Source: Candidatus Gastranaerophilales bacterium
Lineage (GTDB): Bacteria > Cyanobacteriota > Vampirovibrionia > Gastranaerophilales > Gastranaerophilaceae
Length of the DNA stretch: 49,646 bases
Direction of reading: 5' to 3'
Assembly (NCBI GenBank): GCA_905235155.1
Contig: CAJOKJ010000002.1
Location: forward strand, 1-49,646
In this document: one piece after another, positions 23,201 through 31,900 of the stretch
Layout: the number at the start of each line of letters is the position of its first letter
Numbering within the stretch: the stretch's first letter is position 1
Notes under the pieces: generated by a model
Seen by the model: the letters and a program-made list of their open reading frames with translations, nothing else
The model's database searches: none
Told to the model about the DNA's origin: nothing
Program-made: the position numbers and the translations under genes

Positions 23201-24868
23201 TTATAAATTCAATAATGCTTTTACTTCTTTACGTTTAACCTTCAATGTTGTTGTTTTTGGTAATGATTCTTTATGAACAATAATATTAATTGGTCTTTTA
23301 TAAGGTGCAAGTTGTTGAGAAAGAGTTTTAACTTCATCTCTGATTTCTTTATTTAATTCTTCATCAGATTTACCTTCCATAAATGATTCTTTTGGAACGA
23401 TAACAGCAGCGATATCTTCGGTACCGTCTTTTTCTCCTCCTGTTCTGGAAGAACCCATTACACAAATTTCCGCAAAATGTTCACTTTTTTCTAAAACAGC
23501 TTCAACTTCTTCAGGGAATACTTTTTTACCACCGGAAAGTACAATCATGTTTTTAATTCTTCCTGTGATATGTATATGACCGTCTGAATCAAGATGTCCT
23601 ATATCTCCTGTATGTAACCAGCCGTCTTCTTCAATTGTTTCGGCAGTCAATTCAGGTTGATGATAATATCCTTTCATCACAGCAGGTCCTTTTAATTGAA
23701 TTTCTCCTGTTTCTTTATCAATTCTGCATTCAAAACTTCCTAAAGGTTTACCTACTGATGAATAATCATTACGTTTATCATAGTTTACTGAAACAACAGG
23801 GCTCGTTTCTGATAATCCATAGCCGGCATATATCTTAATACCGATTGTTTCAAAGAAGTTTGCAACATTTTTATCAATTGGAGCACCACCTGAAATACAT
23901 CCTGTAAATTGTCCACCAAAATTGTCATGAATTTTTTTGAATAATAATTTTTTTAGTCTGAATGACGGAATTAATTTTGCAATATTAAACATTATAGGGA
24001 ATACTCTTTTAGCAACAGGATTTGCATTAATTTCACTTTCAATACCTGATTTTAATAATTTTAAGAATGCAGGTACAACAATCATGAATTTAACTTGTTT
24101 TTCTCTCATAATCATCAAAATATCTTTTGGTTTTAATGATTGAGTATAGTAAACAGACAATCCCCAATATAAAAATACTGAAAAACCAACTGTTAATTCA
24201 AATAAATGGTTCATCGGCAAAATTGATAATACAGGTATTCTTTCATTCATATTTAAGAAATATGGGAAAATTTTTTCCATATCTTTCAATTGAGCCATCA
24301 TATTTCTGAACGAAATTTCAACACCCTTAGGATTACCTGTTGTGCCTGATGTATAAATAATGAACGCAGTTGATTTTGAACTTCTGTGACGCCATTTGCA
24401 GTTTGTTGATGCCTCAATTGTATATAGACTTGGGAGTGTCATGTTGTAACTTGGTTCATCCATTACTATAATATGTTCAATCGAATCAACTGATTTTTGA
24501 ATTTCTAATGCTTTTTCGATATATTGTTGTGAAACAAATAAAATAGAAGGTCTGCAATCTGAAAGTATAGAAATCAATTCATATTTAGTTAATTTTATAT
24601 CCAAAGGTATAGTTGTCGCTCCGGACATAATTGAAGCAAAAACGCATGCTCCATATTCAGGTTTTGATTCTGAAAGAATCGCAATTTTATCATTTTTTTG
24701 AACATTTAGACTATTCATTAAATAACTGGCAACTTTTCTTGAAAGAAGACCAATACCTTTGTAAGTAAATTCTTTCCAGCCGTAATTAGTTTTAATCCCT
24801 AAGGCAACTCTGTCTTTATAATCTTCCGTTTTGTCCTCTAGTAACATAAGAACATTATTCTTTTTCAT
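23201..24868 (-). CDS. AMP-forming long-chain acyl-CoA synthetase
   Basis: 555 residues of the adenylate-forming family. Motifs in order: YTSGTTGNPKGVE (phosphate-binding loop), FTGCISGGAPID, GYGLSETSPV, GWLHTGDIGHLDSDG and GRIKNMIVLSGGKKVFPEEVE. It should activate fatty acids with ATP and CoA, for import or recycling into lipids. Overall it looks closest to FadD/FAA1-like enzymes, though chain-length preference cannot be read. Ribosome site AGGGGAAG. It stands alone behind a consensus promoter (24920-24949). Confidence 0.9.
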   Translation of the reverse strand: MKKNNVLMLLEDKTEDYKDRVALGIKTNYGWKEFTYKGIGLLSRKVASYLMNSLNVQKNDKIAILSESKPEYGACVFASIMSGATTIPLDIKLTKYELISILSDCRPSILFVSQQYIEKALEIQKSVDSIEHIIVMDEPSYNMTLPSLYTIEASTNCKWRHRSSKSTAFIIYTSGTTGNPKGVEISFRNMMAQLKDMEKIFPYFLNMNERIPVLSILPMNHLFELTVGFSVFLYWGLSVYYTQSLKPKDILMIMREKQVKFMIVVPAFLKLLKSGIESEINANPVAKRVFPIMFNIAKLIPSFRLKKLLFKKIHDNFGGQFTGCISGGAPIDKNVANFFETIGIKIYAGYGLSETSPVVSVNYDKRNDYSSVGKPLGSFECRIDKETGEIQLKGPAVMKGYYHQPELTAETIEEDGWLHTGDIGHLDSDGHIHITGRIKNMIVLSGGKKVFPEEVEAVLEKSEHFAEICVMGSSRTGGEKDGTEDIAAVIVPKESFMEGKSDEELNKEIRDEVKTLSQQLAPYKRPINIIVHKESLPKTTTLKVKRKEVKALLNL

Positions 24869-24919
24869 CTTCCCCTACCTAACTTCCCTAAATAAATATA
24901 ATTTATACACTGTTAAATC

Positions 24920-24949
24920 ATTATAGTTCTTAAATACCTGTAATGTCAA
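24920..24949 (-). promoter_or_regulatory. Consensus sigma-70-type promoter of acyl-CoA synthetase gene
   Basis: On the minus strand TTGACA (24949-24944), an 18-base spacer and TATAAT (24925-24920). Both hexamers are perfect. Transcription would start near 24913, about 45 bases before the start codon. Confidence 0.8.
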
Positions 24950-25079
24950 TTTTACTATACATGTAATATATATATTCATGTAATAAAGTTTAATGTATTT
25001 GTATGATTTAAGTATAAAATACTAATTTAAACGAATGAAATTACAGTTATTTTAATGTAAAAAAATCTTAACATACCGT

Positions 25080-25099
25080 ATAATAATCATGATTATTAT
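25080..25099. promoter_or_regulatory. 20-bp perfect palindrome, probable operator
   Basis: ATAATAATCATGATTATTAT reads the same on both strands. It overlaps a TATAAT (25079-25084) and abuts a possible -35 TTGACT (25099-25104) with TAAATA 16 bases on. The form recalls Fur/PerR-type boxes, but no such regulator is in the window. Confidence 0.55.
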
Positions 25100-25184
25100 T
25101 GACTTTCAGACAAATGTCATTAAATAAGAAAAGAGAGTAACTCAAAAACAAAGTTATCAGTTTATAAAGATAGGAGATGATACT

Positions 25185-26516
25185 ATGGGCATGGCAGCAT
25201 CACAGGCAAGATATTTAGGTCTTACCGCAAGAAAAACCAACGTAGAATACGAAGGTCAACAAATTAACCAAGCACGTACTGCTCTTGGTAACCAATCCGC
25301 AGCATTATGGAATCAAATGTTAGGTTTAACAATTCCGACAGTTCCAAGCATTACGGATTACACAACACTTACTTACTCATTTAATGATGGTATAAATAAT
25401 TATACTATTACAGATATGCAATCTGTTGATTACAAAGATACGGATGGCACTGAGTATAACAAATTAGTAACGTACAAATCGCCAACAACAGTTTACAAAG
25501 GTATTGAATCTACAAATTCAAATCCTCAAGTTCAAAAAGTTAACATAACTCAAGAACAATATGTAAATGATCCGGCTCATACACAAACATTTAATCAAGT
25601 TCAGTATGATGCTACAACAGGTAAATTTACACTATCTGACGGTTCAGAAATTGCACTTACTCAAGTTATAGATCCTACAACCATTGCAAATTATGTTCAG
25701 GCAAATCAACCATTAACAGAAGGTCAAGAGTTGTATTCTTATACTGACGCCGATGGTAATGTTATGTACTGTGCTATTAATAAAACAGAACTGGAAACAA
25801 CTCCTGCAAATTTGACATTTAACGGATTGAAACAAGAGGAAGTTATTACAGGACAAACATATAAATTAGGTAATTCAGAAGCAAAAGTATGTTTACCTAA
25901 TGATCCGAATACTAGCTTAGTTGATCAAGAAGCCATAAAACAAATTATTTATGATTTTGGTAAAGCCGGCGGCATCACTCAAGAAATGTTTAATAATGGT
26001 GAAGTGTACAGATACGAAAAGAATGATTACGTGTACTATACAACCAAAGCAGAATTGGAGGATTGCTGGAATAAATCTAAACATGCTGAAGATGAATATG
26101 CTATTTCATCAAATATGGATTTCCAACCATCATTAACTCATTATTATGCAACTAACATGGATGAAATCATTACAACAACAGATTATGCAGTTATGGATGA
26201 TGCTTCTGGTTCAGGTCGTTATTCAAATATTAAATTGAAAAATATGAGTACAAAATTCAACCTGAAGGCTGAAGAAACAACAAATCAGACTGCATATAAC
26301 GATGCGATGAATCAATATAATTATGATTTAACAAAATACGAAAAACAAATGTCTGATATTAACGCAAAAACATCATTAATCCAAGAACAAGACAGAACCC
26401 TTGAATTGAGATTAAAGCAACTGGAAACAGAGCAAAAAGCCTTAACAACAGAAATGGATGCAGTTAAAGGTGTTCTTCAAAAGAACGTCGAATCTACATT
26501 CGGTACATTCAAATAA
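25185..26516 (+). CDS. Large helical-ended protein of unknown cluster
   Basis: 443 residues. The N-terminus (MGMAASQARYLGLTARKTN, to about 46) and the last 75 residues (coiled coil around IQEQDRTLELRLKQLETEQK) are helical; the middle 330 residues are polar, Thr/Asn/Tyr-rich and likely beta (TDADGNVMYC, DYVYYTTKAELED). There is no signal peptide or membrane segment. The two ends resemble the 104-residue protein at 28128: the first 43 residues align without gaps with 12 identities (Met1, Gly2, Ser6, Arg9, Leu13, Tyr22, Gln29, Ala30, Gln37, Ala39, Leu41, Asn43). This end-helix plus variable-middle plan recalls flagellin-type axial proteins, but no homology to them is claimed. Ribosome site ATAGGAGAT. 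Confidence 0.8.
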   Translation: MGMAASQARYLGLTARKTNVEYEGQQINQARTALGNQSAALWNQMLGLTIPTVPSITDYTTLTYSFNDGINNYTITDMQSVDYKDTDGTEYNKLVTYKSPTTVYKGIESTNSNPQVQKVNITQEQYVNDPAHTQTFNQVQYDATTGKFTLSDGSEIALTQVIDPTTIANYVQANQPLTEGQELYSYTDADGNVMYCAINKTELETTPANLTFNGLKQEEVITGQTYKLGNSEAKVCLPNDPNTSLVDQEAIKQIIYDFGKAGGITQEMFNNGEVYRYEKNDYVYYTTKAELEDCWNKSKHAEDEYAISSNMDFQPSLTHYYATNMDEIITTTDYAVMDDASGSGRYSNIKLKNMSTKFNLKAEETTNQTAYNDAMNQYNYDLTKYEKQMSDINAKTSLIQEQDRTLELRLKQLETEQKALTTEMDAVKGVLQKNVESTFGTFK

Positions 26517-26522
26517 TAAGTT

Positions 26523-26594
26523 TGAGCTTATTATTTCCCTTATTAATAAGCTCATTGAAAAAATTGCAAGTGTGTTTAATCACACACTTGCAAT
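26523..26594. repeat. Two consecutive strong hairpins between cluster genes
   Basis: Hairpin 1: GAGCTTATTA (26523-26532) with TAATAAGCTC (26543-26552). Hairpin 2: ATTGCAAGTGTG (26563-26574) with CACACTTGCAAT (26583-26594). Both perfect, neither followed by a T run, so mRNA stabilisation, processing or partial termination are all possible. Confidence 0.8.
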
Positions 26595-26647
26595 ATGTAA
26601 AAAGTCAAGTATGGTAACGCACCAACAAAAGCCACGAGGTTAAGATT

Positions 26648-27499
26648 ATGTCATACAAAAATGATAGTTTATTAGTAATAGCAAACAAATTCGGTACTGC
26701 ATCGAGTGATGCAAAAGTACAATTGTACGAAACTTATGACCGATTAAGAGATTTAACCGTATCAGGTTCAGCAAGTTCAGGTACAGGTTTTGAACTTGCA
26801 GGCGGTGCGTTATACAAACTTGCAAGTTTATTTGCTCCATCTTCATTTATGTCAGTAATGGGTGGGACAGATTCTTTTAACATTCCGGGTACATCATACT
26901 GGTCGCCTATTACAGGTTCAACTGCACAGGTAAATGGAGCATCTTCCGCATTTGGTATTGGAAAATTAGGTTCATATTCAGGTTTTCCAAGTGGTGCAGC
27001 AGGTATTTCACTAAGTGGTTTTTCAACAGGTGGTGCATCTTCAATTACAAATAATTTGTTATCAGGTCTTGGTACATCAGAAGGTGTTGTAACAGGTGGT
27101 GCTTCTGCATTGGGTGGAATTGCTGATATTGCAAGTGCAACTGCTTATGGTGTAGGTACTGCAAACGGATACGGTTTAGGTATGCAAAATGTTGTAATGC
27201 CTATGGCAGGGCTTATTTCAGGTTGGGGTGGTATTATGACTGCCGCTGCTCCATATTTGGGTGAATATGGTTTGCCTGCTATCGTAATGGGTAACTTAAT
27301 GCAAGGTACTTCATCTGCTGCTTTGGCAGCTTATCAAAATGTTTCTGCTAATATTTTGTCAAATGCCGATACTATCCTATCTAACAAAGTAAGAAACATT
27401 GAAACTGTTTGCAAAATGCTTGATACACAAGGCGAAATTGTTAGAAAAATGTTAAAAGAAGGTATGGATTCAGATTCAAAAGCAATCCAAAACTTATAG
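26648..27499 (+). CDS. Gly/Ser/Ala-rich protein of unknown cluster
   Basis: 283 residues. The first 40 residues are a helical N-terminus (SYKNDSLLVIANKFG). The bulk (50-230) is rich in Gly, Ser, Ala and Thr, like FGIGKLGSYSGFPSGAAGIS, with hydrophobic low-complexity stretches (VVMPMAGLISGWGGIMTAAA). The C-terminal 50 residues are again helical (SNADTILSNKVRNIETVCKM). No signal peptide. The layout, helical ends around a glycine-rich middle, is reminiscent of secreted translocator or effector proteins, but that is an inference. Ribosome site CGAGGT. Confidence 0.78.
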   Translation: MSYKNDSLLVIANKFGTASSDAKVQLYETYDRLRDLTVSGSASSGTGFELAGGALYKLASLFAPSSFMSVMGGTDSFNIPGTSYWSPITGSTAQVNGASSAFGIGKLGSYSGFPSGAAGISLSGFSTGGASSITNNLLSGLGTSEGVVTGGASALGGIADIASATAYGVGTANGYGLGMQNVVMPMAGLISGWGGIMTAAAPYLGEYGLPAIVMGNLMQGTSSAALAAYQNVSANILSNADTILSNKVRNIETVCKMLDTQGEIVRKMLKEGMDSDSKAIQNL

Positions 27500-27836
27500 A
27501 AATTAATAAACTATGGAATTAAGAACTTATTTAAGAATGATAATATACAAAGTCTTTATAAATAATATATTTATAAAGACTTTAGTATGGATTGTAAATT
27601 TTTATTACAATTTGTTTAATAAAATCCCATCTGCTCTAAAGTTTAAAAAATCTATGCCGATAAAATATACGGATATGAAAAAAGACATAGTTTTTTTGAG
27701 TATCACGGGAGACAGAATAGATTGCACAATATGATTAAGACATGTTACAAACATGCTAAAAAGTAGGCAATAAAAGGTTTAGACATGTTTTTATATAGAT
27801 GAAGGCAATCTATAAAGTGAATAGAAGGAGGACATT
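27500..27836. other. 337-base intergenic region with a 15-bp inverted repeat
   Basis: It contains a perfect inverted repeat at 27549-27583, a doubtful 73-codon frame (27513-27734) with no ribosome site that spans the hairpin, and the leader of the next gene with ATTGCCTA-type repeats (ATAGATTGC at 27716 and its complement GCAATCTAT near 27804). I see no RNA gene I can name. Confidence 0.6.
27549..27583. repeat. Perfect 15-bp inverted repeat
   Basis: AAAGTCTTTATAAAT (27549-27563), loop AATAT, ATTTATAAAGACTTT (27569-27583). Followed by AGTATGG rather than a T run. Confidence 0.8.
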
Positions 27837-28112
27837 ATGTTCCAATCCGAAGCTTTACAGACTAACCTTAGAAGATTAATGAATTTCCTGGCATATACAA
27901 GGAATTATTTCGTAAAGAAAAATCCTATACAAGCAATGGGAAATGATATAGTATCAGCCATTAAAGAGGCATTGACAGTTCGTAAAAAACTCAAAATGGC
28001 ACAATACAGGGTTAATTACCACAAGTATCAATTGAACAGAATGGAAGCATTAATCGCAGAAAATAATCAACACAACTTCCTTAAAGGAAAGAATTTCGAC
28101 CAAACAAGATAA
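27837..28112 (+). CDS. Small basic helical protein of unknown cluster
   Basis: 91 residues, almost all helical, basic (VRKKLKMAQYRVNYHKYQLN) and without signal peptide or Cys. Its ribosome site AAGGAGG is the best in the cluster, so it is probably made in quantity. The next gene begins 15 bases after the stop. Small, abundant helical proteins beside larger ones fit a structural or chaperone role; no family match. Confidence 0.78.
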   Translation: MFQSEALQTNLRRLMNFLAYTRNYFVKKNPIQAMGNDIVSAIKEALTVRKKLKMAQYRVNYHKYQLNRMEALIAENNQHNFLKGKNFDQTR

Positions 28113-28127
28113 AGGATTAAATTTAAA

Positions 28128-28442
28128 ATGGGCGTATTGACATCATCATTAAGAATGTTCACATTGCAATCACAAAGATCAGACTTAAATTATAAAATTG
28201 ATTTAGTATCTCAGGCAAAAGCAGATATCGCTTCACAAAACGCTCAATTGGTAAATGCAGGAACAGACTTAAGTGCTGATAGTCCTGTATTGAAACAATT
28301 GGAAGCAAGAAAAGAAAGATTGCATTTATTAGAAAAGAAATTAGATCAACAATTGTTGCAATATCAAACACAGTTATCAATGATAGATGCTCAATTGAAA
28401 AGATGTTCTGCTGACTTTGATTCAAGTGTAAAAAATATGTAA
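28128..28442 (+). CDS. Small coiled-coil protein of unknown cluster
   Basis: 104 residues: an N-terminal helix (MGVLTSSLRMFTLQSQRSDL, to about 43), a short loop (AGTDLSADSP) and a C-terminal coiled coil (LEARKERLHLLEKKLDQQLL onward). This helix-loop-helix hairpin matches the two ends of the 443-residue protein at 25185 with its middle removed. No signal peptide. The hairpin shape is like self-assembling filament subunits, but that is inference. A strong terminator closes the cluster. Confidence 0.78.
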   Translation: MGVLTSSLRMFTLQSQRSDLNYKIDLVSQAKADIASQNAQLVNAGTDLSADSPVLKQLEARKERLHLLEKKLDQQLLQYQTQLSMIDAQLKRCSADFDSSVKNM

Positions 28443-28457
28443 TAAAGATTTAAAAAT

Positions 28458-28485
28458 AAAAAAGACCGCTTAAGCGGTCTTTTTT
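28458..28485. terminator. Bidirectional Rho-independent terminator
   Basis: Fourteen-base perfect palindromic arms (AAAAAAGACCGCTT and complement) with flanking A and T runs, between convergent genes. Confidence 0.92.
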
Positions 28486-28497
28486 ATTGCAAATTTT

Positions 28498-28944
28498 CTA
28501 ATCAACCAAATACGATAAAACTTCTTCTACATGACCTTTTACTTTAACTTTTCTCCATTCCTTTTCAATTTTGCCTTTTTCGTCAAGCACGAATGTTGAA
28601 CGTTCTATGCCCATGTATTTTCTTCCGTACATTGATTTTTCTTTCCAAACTTTAAAGGCTTCTGCCAATTTGTGTTCAGGGTCTGACAGCAGTATAAAAT
28701 TTAGACCTTGTTTTTCTTTGAAATTTTTATGACTTTTTATGCTATCAGGGCTTACACCTATTAAATTAGTATGTGGAGTTAAGCGATTAAAATTATCTCT
28801 AAAATCGCAAGCTTCTTGAGTACAGCCTGATGTATTATCCTTCGGATAAAAATATAAAATTGTTTTTTGTCCGCTAAAATCATTTATTGAATATTCTTTT
28901 TCATTTCCATCTTTATCTATACCATGTAATTTTATATTTAACAT
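28498..28944 (-). CDS. bcp: Thiol peroxidase of the Bcp/PrxQ type
   Basis: 148 residues of the AhpC/TSA family. The peroxidatic site is YFYPKDNTSGCTQEACDFRD with Cys41 and resolving Cys46, the five-residue spacing of the PrxQ subgroup; the conserved Pro, Thr and a downstream RSTFVLDEKGKIEKEWRKV are present. It reduces hydroperoxides in the cytoplasm using thioredoxin. Ribosome site GAGGTC. It is divergent from metH. Confidence 0.93.
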   Translation of the reverse strand: MLNIKLHGIDKDGNEKEYSINDFSGQKTILYFYPKDNTSGCTQEACDFRDNFNRLTPHTNLIGVSPDSIKSHKNFKEKQGLNFILLSDPEHKLAEAFKVWKEKSMYGRKYMGIERSTFVLDEKGKIEKEWRKVKVKGHVEEVLSYLVD

Positions 28945-28977
28945 ATTTGACCTCTTTTTTAACTTTGATACTCTATA

Positions 28978-29006
28978 ATTTTATGTAAAAGTTTTGATAT
29001 ATGCAA
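28978..29006 (-). promoter_or_regulatory. Putative promoter of bcp
   Basis: On the minus strand TTGCAT (29006-29001), 17-base spacer, TAAAAT (28983-28978), about 35 bases before the bcp start. It interleaves with the metH promoter region. Confidence 0.45.
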
Positions 29007-29018
29007 GATACGTGTTAT

Positions 29019-29030
29019 TATAATCGTATA
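29019..29030 (+). promoter_or_regulatory. -10 element abutting the metH start codon
   Basis: TATAAT (29019-29024), six bases, then ATG at 29031, with TTGATA at 28994-28999 (19-base spacer). No Shine-Dalgarno precedes the ATG. The same TATAAT-N6-ATG arrangement occurs at 523-537. Confidence 0.45.
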
Positions 29031-31697
29031 ATGACTAAATTTGAGAATATTTTAAGAGAGAAAATACTGATACTTGACGGAGCAATGGGAACAATGCTTC
29101 AGAAAAAGAATCTGCTTGAAGAAGATTTCAGAGGAGATATTTTTAAAAATAATATTGTTCAATTAAAAGGTAACAATGATGTTTTGAGTATAACAAAACC
29201 TGAAGTTGTAAAAGATATTCACAGAGCTTATATTGAAGCTGGGGCTGATATTATTGAAACGAATACCTTTTCTTCAAACAGAATTTCTCAAAAGGATTAT
29301 AATTTAGAAAATTATGTAAAAGAATTAAATATATCATCAATTAAAATAGCAAAAGAAATTGCAAAAGAATATTCAACAGATACAAAACCTCGTTTTGTCG
29401 CAGGTTCTATCGGGCCTACAAATAAAACTTCGTCTATTTCACCAAAAGTTGAAGACCCTGCATTTAGAGATGTAACTTTTGATGAACTTGTTGATGTTTA
29501 CACTGAACAAGTTGATGTTATGGTAGAAAATGATGTTGATGTGTTTTTGGTTGAAACAATATTTGATACTTTAAACGCAAAGGCTGCCCTTTCTGCTATA
29601 AATCAGTCTTTGAAAAAATATAATAAGTATATTCCTGTAATGGTTTCAGTTACATTATCTGACAAATCGGCAAGAACCTTGTCAGGACAGACGCTAGAGG
29701 CTTTTTATTATAGCATAAAACCTTTTAATCCTATATCAATTGGTATAAATTGTGCTTTAGGCATAGAGGATATAATACCTCATATAGAGCAGTTATCAAA
29801 AATCGCAGATTGTTATATAAGTATATATGCAAATGCAGGTATTCCAAATGCTTTTGGTCAATATACAGATACACCTGAAGATATGGCAAAAGGTTATGCT
29901 TATCTGGCTAAAAAAGGCTGTGTAAATATTTGCGGAGGTTGTTGCGGAACAACTCCAGAGCATATAAAAGCAATAAGCAAGGCTGTAAAAAATTATTTAC
30001 CAAGAAAACATAAAAATATTAAACAAAAGTCTGTATTTACAGGATTGGAACCGTTTTCTTTAAATGAAAATCAAAAATTTGCAATAGTTGCAGAAAGAAC
30101 TAATGTTACAGGTTCTAAAAAGTTTGCTCGTTTAATACAGGAAAAAAACTATGAGGAAGCATTAAATATTGCGAGAGAACAAATTGAAAATGGTGCAAAT
30201 ATTATTGATATAAGTTTTGATATGCCGTTAATTGACGCAAAAACGGAGATGATAAATTTTTTAAATCTTATTGCATCAGAGCCGGATATTGCAAAAGTTC
30301 CGATTATGATTGACAGTTCTGATTTTGAAGTTATTAAAGCAGGCTTAAAACGTATTCAAGGTAAGGCTATTGTAAATTCCATAAGTTTAAAAGAGGGTAA
30401 AGAAAAATTTATTGAGCACGCAAAATTTATAAAATCACTGGGTGCATCAATGATAGTTATGGCTTTTGATGAAAAAGGTCAAGCCTCAACAACGGAAAGA
30501 AGAATTGAAATAGTTGACAGAGCATACAAAATTTTAACGGAAAAAGTTGGCATTTTGCCTGGTGATATAATTTTTGATTTAAATGTTTTCCCTCTTGCAA
30601 CAGGTATAAAAGAACATAATATTAACGGAATTTCTTTTATTGAGTCAACAAAAATAATAAAAGAAAGATATCCTGATGTTATGATATCCGGTGGAATAAG
30701 TAATATTTCATTTTCTTTCAGAGGTTTGAATAGAGTAAGAGAAGCTATACACAGTGTATTTTTGTATCACGCAATAAATGCCGGACTTGAAATGGGTATA
30801 GTAAATGCAGGTATGTTGGAAATATACGACGATATAGAACCAAAATTAAGAACGCTTGTTGAAGATGTTGTTTTAAACAGAAGTGATGATGCAGGTGAAA
30901 GACTTTTGGAATATGCCCAAACGCTTGACAATAACAATTCTTCCATTCATAAAAAAGATAACTTTGAATGGAGAAATCAGCCTGTCAAAAAACGTTTGCA
31001 GCACGCACTAATTAAAGGAAATGCAGAATTTTTGCAATCAGATTTAGAGGAAGCACTAAAAGATTTTTCCCCTTTAGAAATTATAGAAAATCACCTTATG
31101 GATGGCATGAATGAAATAGGTAAACTATTTGGTGAAGGAAAAATGTTTTTGCCTCAAGTTGTAAAAAGTTCAAGAACTATGAAACAAGCGGTTGATTATT
31201 TAAAACAATATCTTAAAAAAGATAATTCCAAAACAAAACTTGGAAAAATTGTTCTTGCAACAGTGAAAGGTGATGTACACGATATAGGTAAGAATATTTT
31301 AAATTTAATTTTAACTTGTAATAATTTTGAAGTTATTGATTTAGGTGTAATGGTAAATTGCAGTGATATATTAAAAGCGGCTGCAAAAGAAAAAGCAGAC
31401 ATAGTTGCACTTTCCGGGTTAATAACTCCGTCATTGGAGGAAATGGTAACGGTTGCAGAGCAAATGGAAAAATCAGGAGAAACACCTGCTGCAATAATGA
31501 TAGGTGGAGTTACAACAAGCAGGCTGCATACAGCCTTAAAAATTGCACCCAAATATAAAGGAATTGTTGCACATAGTGCGGATGCTTCTCAAGCCGTTTT
31601 TGTAGCACAAAAAATAATTTCAAAAGATAAAGATTTTATTGAAGGTCTAAAAGCAGAACAAAAAAGATTATTTGATGAATATAATAAAATTGTCTAA
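29031..31697 (+). CDS. metH: Cobalamin-dependent methionine synthase, without reactivation domain
   Basis: 888 residues from ATG 29031 (an ATG at 29001 would add ten). Domains: homocysteine methyltransferase (about 1-320, LDGAMGTML at the start, zinc cysteines in NCALG and [10 protein letters not shown]), methyltetrahydrofolate-binding barrel (about 340-610), B12 cap and Rossmann domain with GDVHDIGKN (the His coordinates cobalt). E. coli MetH has about 1,227 residues; the C-terminal S-adenosylmethionine activation domain is missing and the protein stops right after the B12 domain. It makes methionine from homocysteine. A separate reactivation partner would be needed; none is in the window. 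No cobalamin riboswitch is visible upstream. Confidence 0.93.
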   Translation: MTKFENILREKILILDGAMGTMLQKKNLLEEDFRGDIFKNNIVQLKGNNDVLSITKPEVVKDIHRAYIEAGADIIETNTFSSNRISQKDYNLENYVKELNISSIKIAKEIAKEYSTDTKPRFVAGSIGPTNKTSSISPKVEDPAFRDVTFDELVDVYTEQVDVMVENDVDVFLVETIFDTLNAKAALSAINQSLKKYNKYIPVMVSVTLSDKSARTLSGQTLEAFYYSIKPFNPISIGINCALGIEDIIPHIEQLSKIADCYISIYANAGIPNAFGQYTDTPEDMAKGYAYLAKKGCVNICGGCCGTTPEHIKAISKAVKNYLPRKHKNIKQKSVFTGLEPFSLNENQKFAIVAERTNVTGSKKFARLIQEKNYEEALNIAREQIENGANIIDISFDMPLIDAKTEMINFLNLIASEPDIAKVPIMIDSSDFEVIKAGLKRIQGKAIVNSISLKEGKEKFIEHAKFIKSLGASMIVMAFDEKGQASTTERRIEIVDRAYKILTEKVGILPGDIIFDLNVFPLATGIKEHNINGISFIESTKIIKERYPDVMISGGISNISFSFRGLNRVREAIHSVFLYHAINAGLEMGIVNAGMLEIYDDIEPKLRTLVEDVVLNRSDDAGERLLEYAQTLDNNNSSIHKKDNFEWRNQPVKKRLQHALIKGNAEFLQSDLEEALKDFSPLEIIENHLMDGMNEIGKLFGEGKMFLPQVVKSSRTMKQAVDYLKQYLKKDNSKTKLGKIVLATVKGDVHDIGKNILNLILTCNNFEVIDLGVMVNCSDILKAAAKEKADIVALSGLITPSLEEMVTVAEQMEKSGETPAAIMIGGVTTSRLHTALKIAPKYKGIVAHSADASQAVFVAQKIISKDKDFIEGLKAEQKRLFDEYNKIV

Positions 31698-31791
31698 CAT
31701 TTTAGTTAGCTAACGGGTAATGTTTATTAGATATAATATTTAAAAAATATACAATAGATAGTATTAATTATATTATATATGCTTCTTTTTT

Positions 31792-31821
31792 CATGTAACA
31801 TTTTCCGTAAAATGTTACATG
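31792..31821. repeat. Perfect 13-bp inverted repeat with 4-base loop
   Basis: CATGTAACATTTT (31792-31804), CCGT, AAAATGTTACATG (31809-31821). It lies between metH and a separate terminator and has no T tail. It might be an operator, an mRNA-end structure or a remnant of a mobile repeat. Confidence 0.8.
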
Positions 31822-31848
31822 TAATGAAAGGATTAAATAGGCAAAACA

Positions 31849-31883
31849 AAAAAAACGGCTTGCAGAATGCAAGCCGTTTTTTT
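31849..31883. terminator. Bidirectional Rho-independent terminator
   Basis: Sixteen-base arms (A-run plus CGGCTTGCA, and TGCAAGCCG plus T-run) around loop GAA, serving metH on the plus strand and the small gene at 31901 on the minus strand. Confidence 0.93.
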
Positions 31884-31900
31884 GTTTGAAAGTTTTTGGA

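Larger units (their letters stand above)
24869..25184. other. Intergenic region between divergent genes
   Basis: This 316-base AT-rich stretch has no gene. It holds a consensus promoter for the leftward acyl-CoA synthetase, an inverted TACATG/CATGTA pair (24958-24982), a 20-bp perfect palindrome (25080-25099) and the leader of the rightward cluster. Confidence 0.7.

Noticed and set aside
27513-27734. 73-codon frame MELRTYLRMIIYKVF...
   Set aside because: No ribosome site, composition typical of AT-rich noncoding DNA, and it spans a perfect 15-bp hairpin.
28945-29030. Cobalamin riboswitch upstream of metH
   Set aside because: Only about 85 bases separate bcp and metH and no B12-box-like conserved stretch is visible.
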